Below the pieces are notes generated by a model. The model saw only the letters and a program-made list of their open reading frames with translations. It searched no databases and was not told where the DNA came from. A DNA stretch of 64,000 nt from DAHUYF01 sp963789275 (GTDB lineage: Bacteria > Pseudomonadota > Alphaproteobacteria > ATCC43930 > CGMCC-115725). Positions within the stretch are counted from its first letter, which is position 1. Every line of letters begins with the position of its first letter. The stretch spans positions 62,001-126,000 of the forward strand of contig CAWBKF010000010.1 of the NCBI GenBank assembly GCA_963789275.1. Direction: 5' to 3'. This document shows positions 55,524 through 64,000 of this stretch, in pieces. The position numbers were made by a program, and so were the translations under genes.

Positions 55524-56567
55524 CTATTCCGCCGCCAGCGTCGCCTGCTCCTCGGCCAGCAGCCGCTCGATCGTACGACGCATATGGAGCCGCGCACCGT
55601 CGGATTCGATGTCGACGAGGCCGGACTCGCCGCGCTCGTCGAGCCGCGCCTGCTGCGCCTCGACCACCACCTTGTCCTCGAGGAAGGTCCGGGCGATCTC
55701 GTCATAGAGCTGCTCGGTCGCCGCCGGCTCGTCCTGGCGGTAGCCATTGGCGGTCGACCAGAAATAGAAGCAGCTGCTCTCGGTCTCCGGCGTCAACCCG
55801 TGGAAGATGCGCAGCGAGAAGCCGCCCTCGCGGTTGCCCTCGGCATAGCCGCCGGTGACGGCATCGACCGCGCCGGTCCATTGGATGATGTTGCCGGGCG
55901 CGATGAACTCGAATTCCTGCCAGCGGTCGACGCGGCCCGTGAAGCCTGCCGCCTTGACATAGGTCGGCGGCGGCACCGAGTTCAGCATCAGGCGCAGGTA
56001 CTTGAGCCCCTTGGGCGTGCGCGTCGTCTTCATCTTGGCTTCGACATGCGTCATCGGATTGCCGCCGATGGTCTTGGCATGGACATAGCCCAGATGCGTG
56101 AGGTCCATGAGGTTGTCGACCATCAGCATGTAATTGCCGCCGATGTGATAGACCTCGTGCTTGTGCGGCCAGGCCCGGTAGTCGTTGTGCCAGGGATAGT
56201 CGATGATCTGCGCGGGATCGGCCTTCGCCGCCTCGCCCATCCAGATCCAGACGAACTCGTCCTTCTCGACCACGGGATAGGAGCGCACCCGCGCGCGCTC
56301 CGGGATCAGCTCCTGGCCCGGCACGCGCACGCAGCGCCCGCTGCGGTCGAAGACCAGGCCGTGATAGCCGCATTGCAGCCCGTCCTTCACCACCGTGCCG
56401 AGGCGCAGCGGCGTCGAGCGATGGCAGCAGCGATCCTCGAGCGCGCCGACCGCGCCGTCGCTGTCGCGGAACATCACCACCGGCTCGTTGCAGATGCGGC
56501 GCGCCAGCGGTGTCTTGCCCACCTCATGCGCCCAGGCCGCGACATACCAGTCGTTGCGGATGAACAT
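55524..56567 (-). CDS. Rieske non-heme iron oxygenase, large subunit (VanA-like)
   Basis: 347 residues. Rieske site CCHRSTPLRLG (C-x-H) and CGYHGLVFD (C-x2-H) in the first 75 residues. The mononuclear iron site is DNLMDLTHLGYVH (Asp and two His) at about 152-165. Starts MFIRNDWYVAAWAHEVG, typical of vanillate O-demethylase and related oxygenases. It hydroxylates or demethylates an aromatic substrate; which one cannot be told. Paired with the ferredoxin downstream and divergent from the FAD monooxygenase. Confidence 0.88.
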   Translation of the reverse strand: MFIRNDWYVAAWAHEVGKTPLARRICNEPVVMFRDSDGAVGALEDRCCHRSTPLRLGTVVKDGLQCGYHGLVFDRSGRCVRVPGQELIPERARVRSYPVVEKDEFVWIWMGEAAKADPAQIIDYPWHNDYRAWPHKHEVYHIGGNYMLMVDNLMDLTHLGYVHAKTIGGNPMTHVEAKMKTTRTPKGLKYLRLMLNSVPPPTYVKAAGFTGRVDRWQEFEFIAPGNIIQWTGAVDAVTGGYAEGNREGGFSLRIFHGLTPETESSCFYFWSTANGYRQDEPAATEQLYDEIARTFLEDKVVVEAQQARLDERGESGLVDIESDGARLHMRRTIERLLAEEQATLAAE

Positions 56568-56789
56568 GGCGTCTCCTCCTCCGCGGACCGGGCGGACCCG
56601 GCCGCTGTTGCGCGTTGTTGTTGCTCAAAAGGTCGCACTGCCGGCCCGGGCCGTCAAGCGCGCGCGGTCGCGAGCGTCTCCCGCTCGCTCCGCCGATTGC
56701 CGCCGGCGGGCGCGGCCCATATAACAGCTGCTGACCGGCCTCGCAGCGGAGCAGGAGCAACAGGTGCAACGGACCAAGGGAGCGGCCGC

Positions 56790-57965
56790 GTGAGCCCCGG
56801 CACGCGGCTGCCCACCCTCGTCATCGGCGGCGGCATCGGCGGGCTCACCGCGGCGCTGGCGCTGGCGCGCACCGGCCGGCCGGTGCATGTCGTCGAGAAA
56901 TCGGCGGAGTTCGGCGAGATCGGCGCGGGGCTGCAGCTCGCGCCCAACGCCATGCATGTGCTCGACCATCTGGGCTTGCTGCCGGAGATCGCCAAGCACG
57001 CGGTCTATCCCAGCCGCCTCGTCTGGATGGACGCGATCACCGCTTTGCGCATCACCGAGATCGATCTCGGCGAGGCGTTCCGGCGCCGCTACCGCCATCC
57101 CTATATCGTCATGCATCGCAGCGACCTGCTCGCGGTGCTGCTCGAAGCCTGCCGCGCCGAGAAGCTCATCACGCTCGAAACCCGGCGCGACGTCACCGCC
57201 ATCGATGATCGCGGCGACAGCGCCGCCGCGCGCTCAGCCGACGGCACGGTCTACGAGACCGATCTGCTCATCGGCGCCGACGGGCTCCATTCGACGGTGC
57301 GGCGGCTCTTTTCCGACGACGCGCCGATCCATGACGGCTATGTCGCCTATCGCGGCACCATCCCGATGGAGCGGCTGTCGAGCCATGCCGGGCTCGACAA
57401 TGTCGTCATGTGGGTGGGCCCCGACATGCATTTCGTGCAATACCCGGTCCGCCGCGGTGAGCTCTACAACCAGGTCGCGGTGTTCCGCAGCCCGCGCTAC
57501 ACGCCGCTCTCCGAGGATTGGGGCACGCCCGACGAGCTCGATGCGCATTACGCCCGGACCTGCGACTACATCCGCGGCTGCGTCGGGCTGATGTGGCGCG
57601 ACCGGCGCTGGCTGATGACCGACCGCAAGCCGATCGCGCGCTGGACGGCGAACCGCATAGCGCTGATCGGCGATGCCGCGCATCCGATGTACCAGTACAT
57701 CGCCCAGGGCGCCTGCCAGGCGATCGAGGACGGGCTCGCTTTGGCAAGGCAGGTGGCCGCAGCACCCGGCGACCTGCCGGCGGCGCTTGCCGGCTACGAG
57801 CAGGCGCGCACCCGGCGCACCGCGCGCGTCCAGATCACGGCGCGGGCGATGGGGGCGTTCTTCCATCTCGACGGCATGGGGGCGGTGTTGCGCAACGAGA
57901 TGATGGCGCAGCGCTCGGCCGCCGATTACACCATGCTCGACTGGCTCTACGGTCATCAGGCTTGA
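56790..57965 (+). CDS. FAD-dependent aromatic monooxygenase (3-hydroxybenzoate 6-hydroxylase/salicylate hydroxylase type)
   Basis: 391 residues from GTG 56790, with AAGGGAG 9 bases upstream. FAD sites: GxGxxG as VIGGGIGGLTAALALARTGR, the DG motif LIGADGLHSTVRRLF, and the GD motif RIALIGDAAHPMYQYIAQGA. This is the class A flavoprotein hydroxylase arrangement. The motif MYQYIAQGACQAIEDG is frequent in 3-hydroxybenzoate 6-hydroxylases. It may act after or in parallel with the Rieske oxygenase. Followed at 4 bp by the MaoC-like gene. Confidence 0.88.
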   Translation: MSPGTRLPTLVIGGGIGGLTAALALARTGRPVHVVEKSAEFGEIGAGLQLAPNAMHVLDHLGLLPEIAKHAVYPSRLVWMDAITALRITEIDLGEAFRRRYRHPYIVMHRSDLLAVLLEACRAEKLITLETRRDVTAIDDRGDSAAARSADGTVYETDLLIGADGLHSTVRRLFSDDAPIHDGYVAYRGTIPMERLSSHAGLDNVVMWVGPDMHFVQYPVRRGELYNQVAVFRSPRYTPLSEDWGTPDELDAHYARTCDYIRGCVGLMWRDRRWLMTDRKPIARWTANRIALIGDAAHPMYQYIAQGACQAIEDGLALARQVAAAPGDLPAALAGYEQARTRRTARVQITARAMGAFFHLDGMGAVLRNEMMAQRSAADYTMLDWLYGHQA

Positions 57966-57969
57966 GCCG

Positions 57970-58425
57970 GTGACCGGCTTCTATTTCGAGGATCTGGCGC
58001 TGGGGCAGAGCTTCGCCACCGCCGAGACCGAGATCAGCGCCGAGGACATCGTCGATTTCGCGCGGCGCTTCGATCCCCAGGAATTCCATCTCGACGCCGC
58101 CGCCGCCGAAGCCTCCGCCTTCGGCGGGCTGGTGGCGTCGGGCCTGCACACGCTCAGCCTCAGCTTCCGCCTGTTCTTCGATCTCCGCCTCTGGCCGGAG
58201 GCGATCCTGGGCTCGCCGGGGATGCGCGAGGTGCTGTGGCTGAAGCCGCTGCGGCCCGGCGACCGCATCCGCGCCACCGCCGAGATCGTCGAGCTGCGCC
58301 GCTCGGAGCGTAAGCCCGACCGTGGCATCGTCACCATGCGCCACGACACCTTCAACCAGCAGGGCGAGCGCATCATGACCGCGCTGTGCATGCATCTGCT
58401 GCGCGCACGACCTTCTTGCCGTTGA
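57970..58425 (+). CDS. MaoC-like hydratase, possibly with altered C-terminus
   Basis: 151 residues from GTG 57970. Hot-dog fold: FEDLALGQSFATAETEISAE, FDPQEFHLDAAAAEASAFGG and LVASGLHTLS (catalytic Asp-x4-His region), LKPLRPGDRIRATAEIVEL. MaoC enzymes hydrate enoyl-CoA. The last dozen residues (LLRARPSCR) are unlike the family and coincide with what looks like the reversed start of another gene (see 58398-58440), suggesting a rearrangement at the 3' end. Confidence 0.82.
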   Translation: MTGFYFEDLALGQSFATAETEISAEDIVDFARRFDPQEFHLDAAAAEASAFGGLVASGLHTLSLSFRLFFDLRLWPEAILGSPGMREVLWLKPLRPGDRIRATAEIVELRRSERKPDRGIVTMRHDTFNQQGERIMTALCMHLLRARPSCR

Positions 58426-58440
58426 GCGTGCCCTCTGCCA
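58398..58440 (-). pseudogene. Possible truncated 5' end of another gene
   Basis: On minus, GGAGATC precedes ATG at 58440, opening MAEGTLNGKKVVRA, after which the frame runs into the maoC-like gene. It has a ribosome site and a plausible N-terminus (LNGKKV is common in PfpI/DJ-1-like proteins) but no body. Weak evidence, about 14 codons. Confidence 0.25.
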
Positions 58441-58473
58441 TCGCCGGATCTCCTTCCTCGTCCTGATGTGGCG

Positions 58474-58495
58474 GCGCGAGCCCGCGGGCTCGCGC
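58474..58495. terminator. 22-bp perfect palindrome between convergent maoC-like and MFS genes
   Basis: GCGCGAGCCCG followed directly by its reverse complement, in the 214-bp gap 58426-58639. It could act as a bidirectional terminator. The rest of the gap holds no convincing ORF. Confidence 0.45.
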
Positions 58496-58639
58496 GCCTG
58501 CATCTCCAGCGCGAACACCGCGAGGGACCGTCCTCTCGCGACTCGGGCCTTGCGTGGCTCGCGTTTCGCGCGGCGCGGTCGGAGCGACGGAAAGCCTATG
58601 CCGCGGGTTGCGTCGAGAGCGCGCCGCTCGGCGCGCCGG

Positions 58640-59977
58640 CTATACCGTCTCCGGCAGCGTCTTGCCGCGCGTCTCCGGCAGGAAGGGCGTGGCGACGAAG
58701 CCCAGGATATAGATGAACCCCACCATCGTCGCCGCTAGGCCATAGCCGCCGAGATTGACGATCAGCGTGCCGGCGATGAGCGGCCCCATGAAGGCGATGA
58801 AGCGCGGCGCGTTGAAGCTGAAGGCGACGCCGGTAGCGCGCAGCCGCGTCGGGTAGAGCTCCGGCAGCCAGGTCGACATCCAGGTATATTGGCCCAGCGT
58901 GAAGAAGCCGTTGATCCCCGCGACCAGCAGCAGCAAATGCAGGTCATGCGTCCACAGGAACAGCACGGGCGTAAGCAGGAAGGCCAGTGCGAAGAACAGC
59001 ATCACGACCGGCTTGCGGCCGAAGGCATCGGCGAGGAATCCCAGGCCGATATAACCGGCGATGGCGCCGATGTTGTAGCACATGCCGGCGAAGCTGGCCC
59101 ATTGCGGCGCCGAGAGCCCGGCCTTGGCGGCGGTGGCGGCGATATAGGGCGGGACCCAGGAGGAGATGCCCCACCAGCCGAGCGTCGTGGTCAGCGACAT
59201 CAGCAGCGCGATCAGCGTCCGCCGCCGCAGTTCGGGGTCGGCGAAGAGATCGACCAGGGTGAAGCGCACCAGCGCCGCGTCCTGCGCGTGCAGCGTCTCG
59301 CCGCTGCGCTTGCGCGCCACCGCCGCGCGCCGGCGCGCGCTGGCATCCTGCCACAGCGCCGATTCCGGGATACCGCGGCGGATCCACAAGGTGACCAGCG
59401 CCGGCAGGATGCCGATCAGATACATATATCGCCACGCGCCGGGGCCGTAGGGGCTGACCAGCAGCCAGACGAAAGAGGCGATGAAGAAGCCGATGCCGAG
59501 GCCGCATTGCATCAGCCCGGCGCCCTTGCCACGGGCATGGTCGGGCCAGAGCTCGGCGGTGATCGAGGTGCCGGTCGCCCATTCCGAGCCGATGGCGATG
59601 CCGACCAGGAAGCGCAGCACGGCAAAGGACACCCAATCCCAGGAGAGTGCGCTGAGCCCGGTCATCAGCGAATAGGCGAGGATGGCGAGGATCATGGTGC
59701 GCTTGCGGCCGATATAATCGGCGAGCACGCCGCCGACCAGCCCGCCGATGCCCCAGCCGAGCAGCGTGATGGCGATGACCGTGCCGGCATAGGCGGGAAT
59801 GCCGGGATAGAGCGCGGGATCGAGCAGCTGGCGCAGCGCCACGCCGACGGTGAGGATCAGCGCATAGGTCTCGTAGCCGTCGAACAGCCAGCCGAGATTG
59901 GACGCCAGCAGCGCGTTCCATTGGCCGCGCGACAGCGCGCGATACCATGGCCGGGACCCGACAGCGATGTTCTGCAC
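58640..59977 (-). CDS. MFS transporter, aromatic acid:H+ symporter type
   Basis: 445 residues, 12 predicted membrane segments. MFS loop 2-3 motif GGVLADYIGRKRTMILAILA, and repeat in the second half GFLADAFGRKPVVMLFF. The start LSRGQWNALLASNLGWLFDG YETYALILTVG, with Asp and Glu in helix 1, resembles AAHS transporters (PcaK, BenK). It lies 26 bp downstream of the molybdenum hydroxylase genes, so it may import the substrate of that enzyme. Substrate inferred only from context. Confidence 0.87.
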   Translation of the reverse strand: MQNIAVGSRPWYRALSRGQWNALLASNLGWLFDGYETYALILTVGVALRQLLDPALYPGIPAYAGTVIAITLLGWGIGGLVGGVLADYIGRKRTMILAILAYSLMTGLSALSWDWVSFAVLRFLVGIAIGSEWATGTSITAELWPDHARGKGAGLMQCGLGIGFFIASFVWLLVSPYGPGAWRYMYLIGILPALVTLWIRRGIPESALWQDASARRRAAVARKRSGETLHAQDAALVRFTLVDLFADPELRRRTLIALLMSLTTTLGWWGISSWVPPYIAATAAKAGLSAPQWASFAGMCYNIGAIAGYIGLGFLADAFGRKPVVMLFFALAFLLTPVLFLWTHDLHLLLLVAGINGFFTLGQYTWMSTWLPELYPTRLRATGVAFSFNAPRFIAFMGPLIAGTLIVNLGGYGLAATMVGFIYILGFVATPFLPETRGKTLPETV

Positions 59978-60003
59978 GATGCGCGCTCCTCTTCGATGGG
60001 CGT

Positions 60004-60492
60004 CTAGCGGGCTCCCAGCTTGCGTTTCCGCGCCGCCAACCGCACCGCTTGCAGTATCTCGGGATAGGCGCCGCAGCGGCAGAGATTGCCGGCGAGATAG
60101 TGCCGGATGTCGTCATCGCTCGGCTCAGGATGGGCATCCAGCAGCTGCTGCGTCATCAGCACGAAGCCCGGCGTGCAGAAGCCGCATTGGAAGGCGCTCG
60201 ATTCGATGAACGCCTCCTGCACCGGGTCGAGCCGCCCGTCGGCGGCGAGATGCTCGATCGTCGTCACCTCGGCGCCGTCGATCAGCGCGGCGAGCGTCAG
60301 GCAGGACGACACCGCGCGCCCGTCGACCAGCACGGTGCAGCAGCCGCAAAGCCCCTGGCCGCAGCTCTCGCGCGCGCCATAGAGCTCGAAGCGGTCGCGC
60401 AGCACCGAGACCAGGCTCTCCTGCGGCGCGATCTCGGCCGTGACCGTGCGGCCGTTGAGGGTGAAGCGGAGGGTCCGCGGCGCGGCGCTCAT
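60004..60492 (-). CDS. Molybdenum hydroxylase iron-sulfur subunit
   Basis: 162 residues. Plant-type [2Fe-2S] cluster ESCGQGLCGCCTVLVDG plus a distal Cys, and the second cluster QCGFCTPGFVL with LCRCGAYPEI, the hallmark of xanthine-dehydrogenase-family small subunits. It passes electrons between the molybdenum and FAD subunits. One base separates its ATG from the large-subunit stop. Third gene of the FAD-Mo-FeS operon. Confidence 0.94.
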   Translation of the reverse strand: MSAAPRTLRFTLNGRTVTAEIAPQESLVSVLRDRFELYGARESCGQGLCGCCTVLVDGRAVSSCLTLAALIDGAEVTTIEHLAADGRLDPVQEAFIESSAFQCGFCTPGFVLMTQQLLDAHPEPSDDDIRHYLAGNLCRCGAYPEILQAVRLAARKRKLGAR

Positions 60493-60493
60493 C

Positions 60494-62773
60494 TCACGCC
60501 TCCGCCAAGGGGTCGCCGGCGGCGGCGCGGATCGCGCGATAGATCGCCTCCGGCGTCAGCGGCAAGGTGGTGAGCCGCACCCCGGCCGCGTCGTGCAGCG
60601 CGTTGGCGATGGCCGGCGAGACGCCGAAGGTGCCGGTCTCGCCGGTACCTTTGGCGCCGAACGGCCCGCTCTGCTGCGCCGACGCCACCGCCTCGCTCTC
60701 GATCCGCTCCGGCAGGTCGCCGATCCCGGGGATCTTGTACTCGGCGAGCGACGGGTTGCGCAGCTGGCCGCCCTCGAACTCCATGCACTCCAGCAGCGTG
60801 AATCCGAGCTGCATGATCGCGGCGCCCGAGAGCTGCGTCTCGACGATGCGCGGGTTGATCGGCGTGCCGACATCGGCGACGGTGACGAGGCGCAGCAGCC
60901 GCAGCCGCCCGGTCTCGGTGTCGACCTCCAGCTCCACGCCGGTGCCGCCCACCATCCAGAACGGCGTGGCGTTGTCGCTGAGCCCGGTCTCGAGATTGGG
61001 CGGCGTGTAGCTCGGCACGAAGCTCGCCATGCCGATCACCGTGCCCGCCTGCATGCCGTATTTGCGCCGGAACAGCTCGGCGACCGGCGTATTGGCGCCC
61101 GGCGGCAGGCCGAGCTCGGCGGCGAGCGCGGCGAGCTTGTCGCGCGCGTCCTCGGCGGCGCGCTTCACCGCGTTGCCCATATGGAAGGTCGAGCGCGAGC
61201 CCAGCGTCGCCATGTCGTAAGGCGTCACATCCGTGTCGGGATGGACGATGCGCACGGATTCCGCCGCGATGTTCAGCACCTCGGCGGCGATCTGCGCCAT
61301 CGCCGTGTCGGAGCCCTGGCCCATATCGACGGTGCCGCACTGCACGACGCAGCTGCCATCGGCGGCGACGGTGACCAGCGCCACCGAGGTCGTCGGCGAG
61401 ATGCTCGCCTTGAAGCCCAGCGCGATGCCGCGGCCGCGGCGGACCGGTCCGGTGCCGCGATCGAAAGGCCGGCCCCAATCGAGACGCTGCGCCAGGCGCT
61501 CGAGCACCGCGGCGATGGCCGCGTCGCGCATCACCGTGCCGGTGGCTTGCGGCCGCCCTTCGCGCAGGATGTTGCGGCGGCGGAACTCGACGGGATCGAT
61601 GGCCAAGGCGCGGGCGATGAGATCGGTGTGGCTCTCATAGGCCCAGACCAGCTGTGGGATGCCGAAGCCGCGCAGCGCGCCGGCCGGGGGCCGGTTGGTG
61701 TAGAGCGCGAAACTGTCGATCGCGACATTCTCGATGTCATAGGGCCCGGCGGCGGTGAAGCCGGATTTCTGCGTCACCCGCGGGCCGATATCGGCATAGG
61801 CGCCGCCATTCCACCAGACCTCGCAGCGCCGCGCGGTGATGCGGCCGTCGCGCGTCACCGCGCTCTTGATGCGCAAGGTGCAGGCGTGGCGGGTGATGGT
61901 GTAGAACTGCTCCTCCATCGTCAGCGACACCTTCACCGGGCGGCGCGCCAGCAGCGCCAGCGCGGTGACCAGCGCCTCGAGCTTGATGTAGAGCTTGGCG
62001 CCGAAGCCGCCGCCGAGATAGGCGGTCCTGACCCGCACCCGGTTCTCCGGCCAGCCCAGCAGCCGCGCGATCTCGATGCGCACGAAGGACGGGCTTTGCG
62101 AGGCGGTGTGGATGGTGACGCCGGTCTCCGTCGCCTCGGCCAGTGCTACGATCGGCTCGAGCGGCGTGTGCATCACCGGCTGGGTGCGGAAGCTGTGCTC
62201 GAAGATTTGGTCGGCTTCGGCAAAGGCGCGATCGGCATCGCCGCGCCTGAGCTTGAACTCGAGCGCGACGTTGGTGCCGCGCCGCCCGGTGAGATGCCTG
62301 AGATCGGCAAACGTCCCGGCCGGCTTCAGCGCCTCATGCACCAGCACCGGCGAGGTCATCGCCTCGACCTCGTCGAAGACCCCCGGCAGCTCGTCATACT
62401 CGACCTCGACGAGCTGCGCCGCCGCCTCGGCGATGGCGGGATCGGCGGCGAGCACCGCCGCCACCGGCTCGCCGATATGGCGCACCGTGTCGATGGCGAG
62501 GATCGGCTGGTCGTGAAACGCCGGCCCGTAATAGGGTTCGGGGATGATCTGGCGCACCTCGGCGCTGGTGATGACGGCGAAGACGCCTGCCATCGCCCGC
62601 GCCGCGCCGGCATCGATGCGGCGGATGCGGCCATGGGCGATCGGGCTGCGCACCAGCTTGCCGTGCAGCATGCCGGGCAGGCGGAGATTGTGGATGTATT
62701 CCGCCCGCCCCGTCACCTTGGCGCGGGCCTCGAGCCGCGGCAGCGACCGGCCGATCTGGCGCGAGACGCTCAT
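60494..62773 (-). CDS. Molybdenum hydroxylase large (Mo-binding) subunit
   Basis: 759 residues. Two Ald_Xan_dh domains: IGRSLPRLEARAKVTGRAEY at the N-terminus, GGGFGAKLYIKLEALV, PPAGALRGFGIPQLVWAYES, and the catalytic region GAKGTGETGTFGVSPAIANA, whose Glu acts as base. It lacks the AYRCSFR loop of CO dehydrogenase. Likely hydroxylates an aromatic or N-heterocyclic compound. Overlaps the FAD subunit gene by ATGA. Full length, intact. Confidence 0.94.
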   Translation of the reverse strand: MSVSRQIGRSLPRLEARAKVTGRAEYIHNLRLPGMLHGKLVRSPIAHGRIRRIDAGAARAMAGVFAVITSAEVRQIIPEPYYGPAFHDQPILAIDTVRHIGEPVAAVLAADPAIAEAAAQLVEVEYDELPGVFDEVEAMTSPVLVHEALKPAGTFADLRHLTGRRGTNVALEFKLRRGDADRAFAEADQIFEHSFRTQPVMHTPLEPIVALAEATETGVTIHTASQSPSFVRIEIARLLGWPENRVRVRTAYLGGGFGAKLYIKLEALVTALALLARRPVKVSLTMEEQFYTITRHACTLRIKSAVTRDGRITARRCEVWWNGGAYADIGPRVTQKSGFTAAGPYDIENVAIDSFALYTNRPPAGALRGFGIPQLVWAYESHTDLIARALAIDPVEFRRRNILREGRPQATGTVMRDAAIAAVLERLAQRLDWGRPFDRGTGPVRRGRGIALGFKASISPTTSVALVTVAADGSCVVQCGTVDMGQGSDTAMAQIAAEVLNIAAESVRIVHPDTDVTPYDMATLGSRSTFHMGNAVKRAAEDARDKLAALAAELGLPPGANTPVAELFRRKYGMQAGTVIGMASFVPSYTPPNLETGLSDNATPFWMVGGTGVELEVDTETGRLRLLRLVTVADVGTPINPRIVETQLSGAAIMQLGFTLLECMEFEGGQLRNPSLAEYKIPGIGDLPERIESEAVASAQQSGPFGAKGTGETGTFGVSPAIANALHDAAGVRLTTLPLTPEAIYRAIRAAAGDPLAEA

Positions 62774-63645
62774 GGCGCCGCCTCCGGCGCCGGCGCGAGC
62801 AGCCGCGCGAGCGCGCGCCGCAGCTCCACCTCGAGCAGCTGGCGCTTGTAGCTGGCCGAGCCGCGCGCATCGGCGATGATCGCCGCCTCCGCCGCCGCTG
62901 CCTTGCCGGCCTCGCGCAGCAGCGTCGCATCGGCCCTGCGCCCGGCAAGCAGGCTCTCGGTGGCGGCGAGCCGCATCGGTTTCTCCGTCGCGGCGCTGAC
63001 GACGATGGTGGCGGCGCGGATCGAAGCGCCTTCCGTCTCGAGCGACACCGCGATGCCGAGCGCCGGCCAGTCATCGGCCGCGCGCGTGGTGCATTTGACG
63101 TAAAGCGCGCGGCGTCGCGGCTGCGGCGGCACGATCAGCGCGGCGATGAGCTCGTCGCCGCGCAGCACCGTCTCGTAATAGCCCGAAACCAGGCCGTCGA
63201 CCGGGATCCGGCGCCGTCCCGCGGGCCCCGCGACCTCGATCTCGGCGCCGAGCGCGATCAGCACCGGCGGCAGGTCCATATGCGGATCGGCATGGGCGAG
63301 ATTGCCGCCGATGGTGGCGACGTTGCGCACGCGCGGATTGGAATGGCTGCGCAGGGTCTGGGCGATCACCGGGAAGGCGGCTCGAACCTCCGGCGCGCGC
63401 TCGAGCTCGGCGAGCCGCACCATGGCGCCGGCCCTGAGCGCGCCCGCCGGCGAGAGCGCGATGCCGGTGAAATCCTCGCCCAGCGCCCTGAGGCTCACCA
63501 GCCGCGTCGGCCGGAAGAAGCCCGACTTCATCATCAGCATCAGCGCCGTGCCGCCGGCGATGGCGCGCACCGCGGGATCATCGGGATCGAGCAGGCCCAG
63601 CGCTTCGCGCAAGGAGGCGGGCTCGACGAGATCAAACGGCATCAT
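62770..63645 (-). CDS. Molybdenum hydroxylase FAD subunit
   Basis: 291 residues from ATG 63645 (MMPFDLVEPASLREALGLLD); the in-frame extension to 63804 is rich in Arg/Asp and not family-like. FAD-binding PCMH motifs AIAGGTALMLMMKSG and the TIGGNLAHADPHMDLPPVLI block, then the CO dehydrogenase flavoprotein C-domain. First gene of the operon. A plain -35/-10 promoter could not be picked out in the upstream 350 bp. Confidence 0.93.
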   Translation of the reverse strand: MMPFDLVEPASLREALGLLDPDDPAVRAIAGGTALMLMMKSGFFRPTRLVSLRALGEDFTGIALSPAGALRAGAMVRLAELERAPEVRAAFPVIAQTLRSHSNPRVRNVATIGGNLAHADPHMDLPPVLIALGAEIEVAGPAGRRRIPVDGLVSGYYETVLRGDELIAALIVPPQPRRRALYVKCTTRAADDWPALGIAVSLETEGASIRAATIVVSAATEKPMRLAATESLLAGRRADATLLREAGKAAAAEAAIIADARGSASYKRQLLEVELRRALARLLAPAPEAAP

Positions 63646-64000
63646 CGCGCCGCGCCCATCGCCGCTCCGCCGACTGTCTGCGTTCGTCGCGCCCCGGCGC
63701 GCATCGCCTGTGATCCTCCCCGGTCCATCCCTGTCGTCGGCGCCTGCGAACGGCCGATCTCTTCTTGGCGCCGGCGAGTATAGGGCGCCCGCTACCGACG
63801 GCAACCGCTGGGCGGGTCTTAATCTTCATCTGCGCGAGCAGGCGCTCATCCTACTTGCGCCAATCGACAATCTCATCTGCACCTGCATCGCTGTCGTGCC
63901 GGCGCGCCTTTTGGATGCGGCTTGGCGCCACCGATGGTTGCGGCTATTCTGTTGCCGATGACCGATTCAATCGGTCCTATCGGGAATGTCGGGCCAAAGC
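63646..64000. other. Region upstream of the molybdenum hydroxylase operon, to the window end
   Basis: 355 bp. No complete gene seen. On plus, ATG 63958 opens MTDSIGPIGNVGPK to the window edge, 14 codons, which may be the start of a divergent gene, but there is no clear ribosome site. GATTCAATCGGTCCTATCGG near 63963 is mildly repetitive. Confidence 0.3.

Noticed and set aside
60440..62851. 803-codon open frame on plus
   Set aside because: Antisense to the molybdenum hydroxylase large subunit, whose motifs are complete.

Overview
The window is a high-GC alphaproteobacterial chromosome segment. It is dominated by one large flagellar locus (about 1-52.8 kb) followed by an unrelated catabolic and redox block (about 52.9-64 kb). 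The combination of FlbD, FliX, FlbT, FlaF, the CtrA inhibitor SciP, CheZ and a DksA-like protein, with CtrA-, FlbD- and sigma-54-type sites in front of flagellar operons, points to an alphaproteobacterium with Caulobacter-style cell-cycle control of flagellation. It is probably Rhodospirillales-like; the sequence alone does not give the genus.

Layout. 1-6.4 kb, minus strand: fliL-fliM-DUF6468-motE-cheZ and a large periplasmic TPR protein cut by the window edge. 6.7-10 kb, plus: flgF-flgG-flgA-flgH. 10-11.1 kb, minus: dksA-like gene and fliX. 11.3-16.6 kb, plus: flgI-flgJ-flgN-flgK-flgL. 16.7-25.8 kb: a legionaminic-acid (sialic-acid-like sugar) pathway, ptmE-ptmF-legF-ptmA on plus and legB-legC-(legG remnant)-legI-neuD/legH on minus, with an intact IS1182-family element between the two convergent arms. 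26-36.6 kb: a badly disrupted Q/S/T-rich protein gene, the flagellin transferases maf and flmG-like, flaF, flbT, a sulfotransferase, a broken glycosyltransferase gene, two nearly identical flagellin genes and a flaG-like gene. 36.8-41.4 kb, plus: fliK-flgD-flgE and sciP. 41.8-52.8 kb, plus: fliF-fliG-fliH-fliN-flbD-flhA-flhF-flhG and a second FliK-like protein with internal repeats. 52.9-64 kb: an ABC exporter, a two-part Rieske oxygenase, a FAD monooxygenase, a MaoC-like hydratase, an aromatic-acid-type MFS transporter and a three-subunit molybdenum hydroxylase.

How it fits together. The sugar pathway sits inside the flagellar locus next to two different kinds of flagellin sugar transferase (Maf and a TPR-GT41 FlmG-type) and a Stf0-like sulfotransferase. 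The filament is therefore predicted to carry a legionaminic-type sugar, possibly sulfated (inference). FlbD-type palindromes, sigma-54 -24/-12 sites and one IHF-like site recur before flgF, flgI, fliK and both flagellins. FlbD-type sites without a recognisable sigma-54 promoter lie before fliF, which is the arrangement expected if FlbD represses fliF.

Cautions. About a dozen genes carry frameshifts. Most of those I resolved by hand are +1, which looks more like insertion-type sequencing error than decay. A family of nested inverted repeats occurs twice, at 10.0 kb and 41.4 kb. legG survives only as a C-terminal remnant, so the sugar pathway as encoded here lacks its 2-epimerase.
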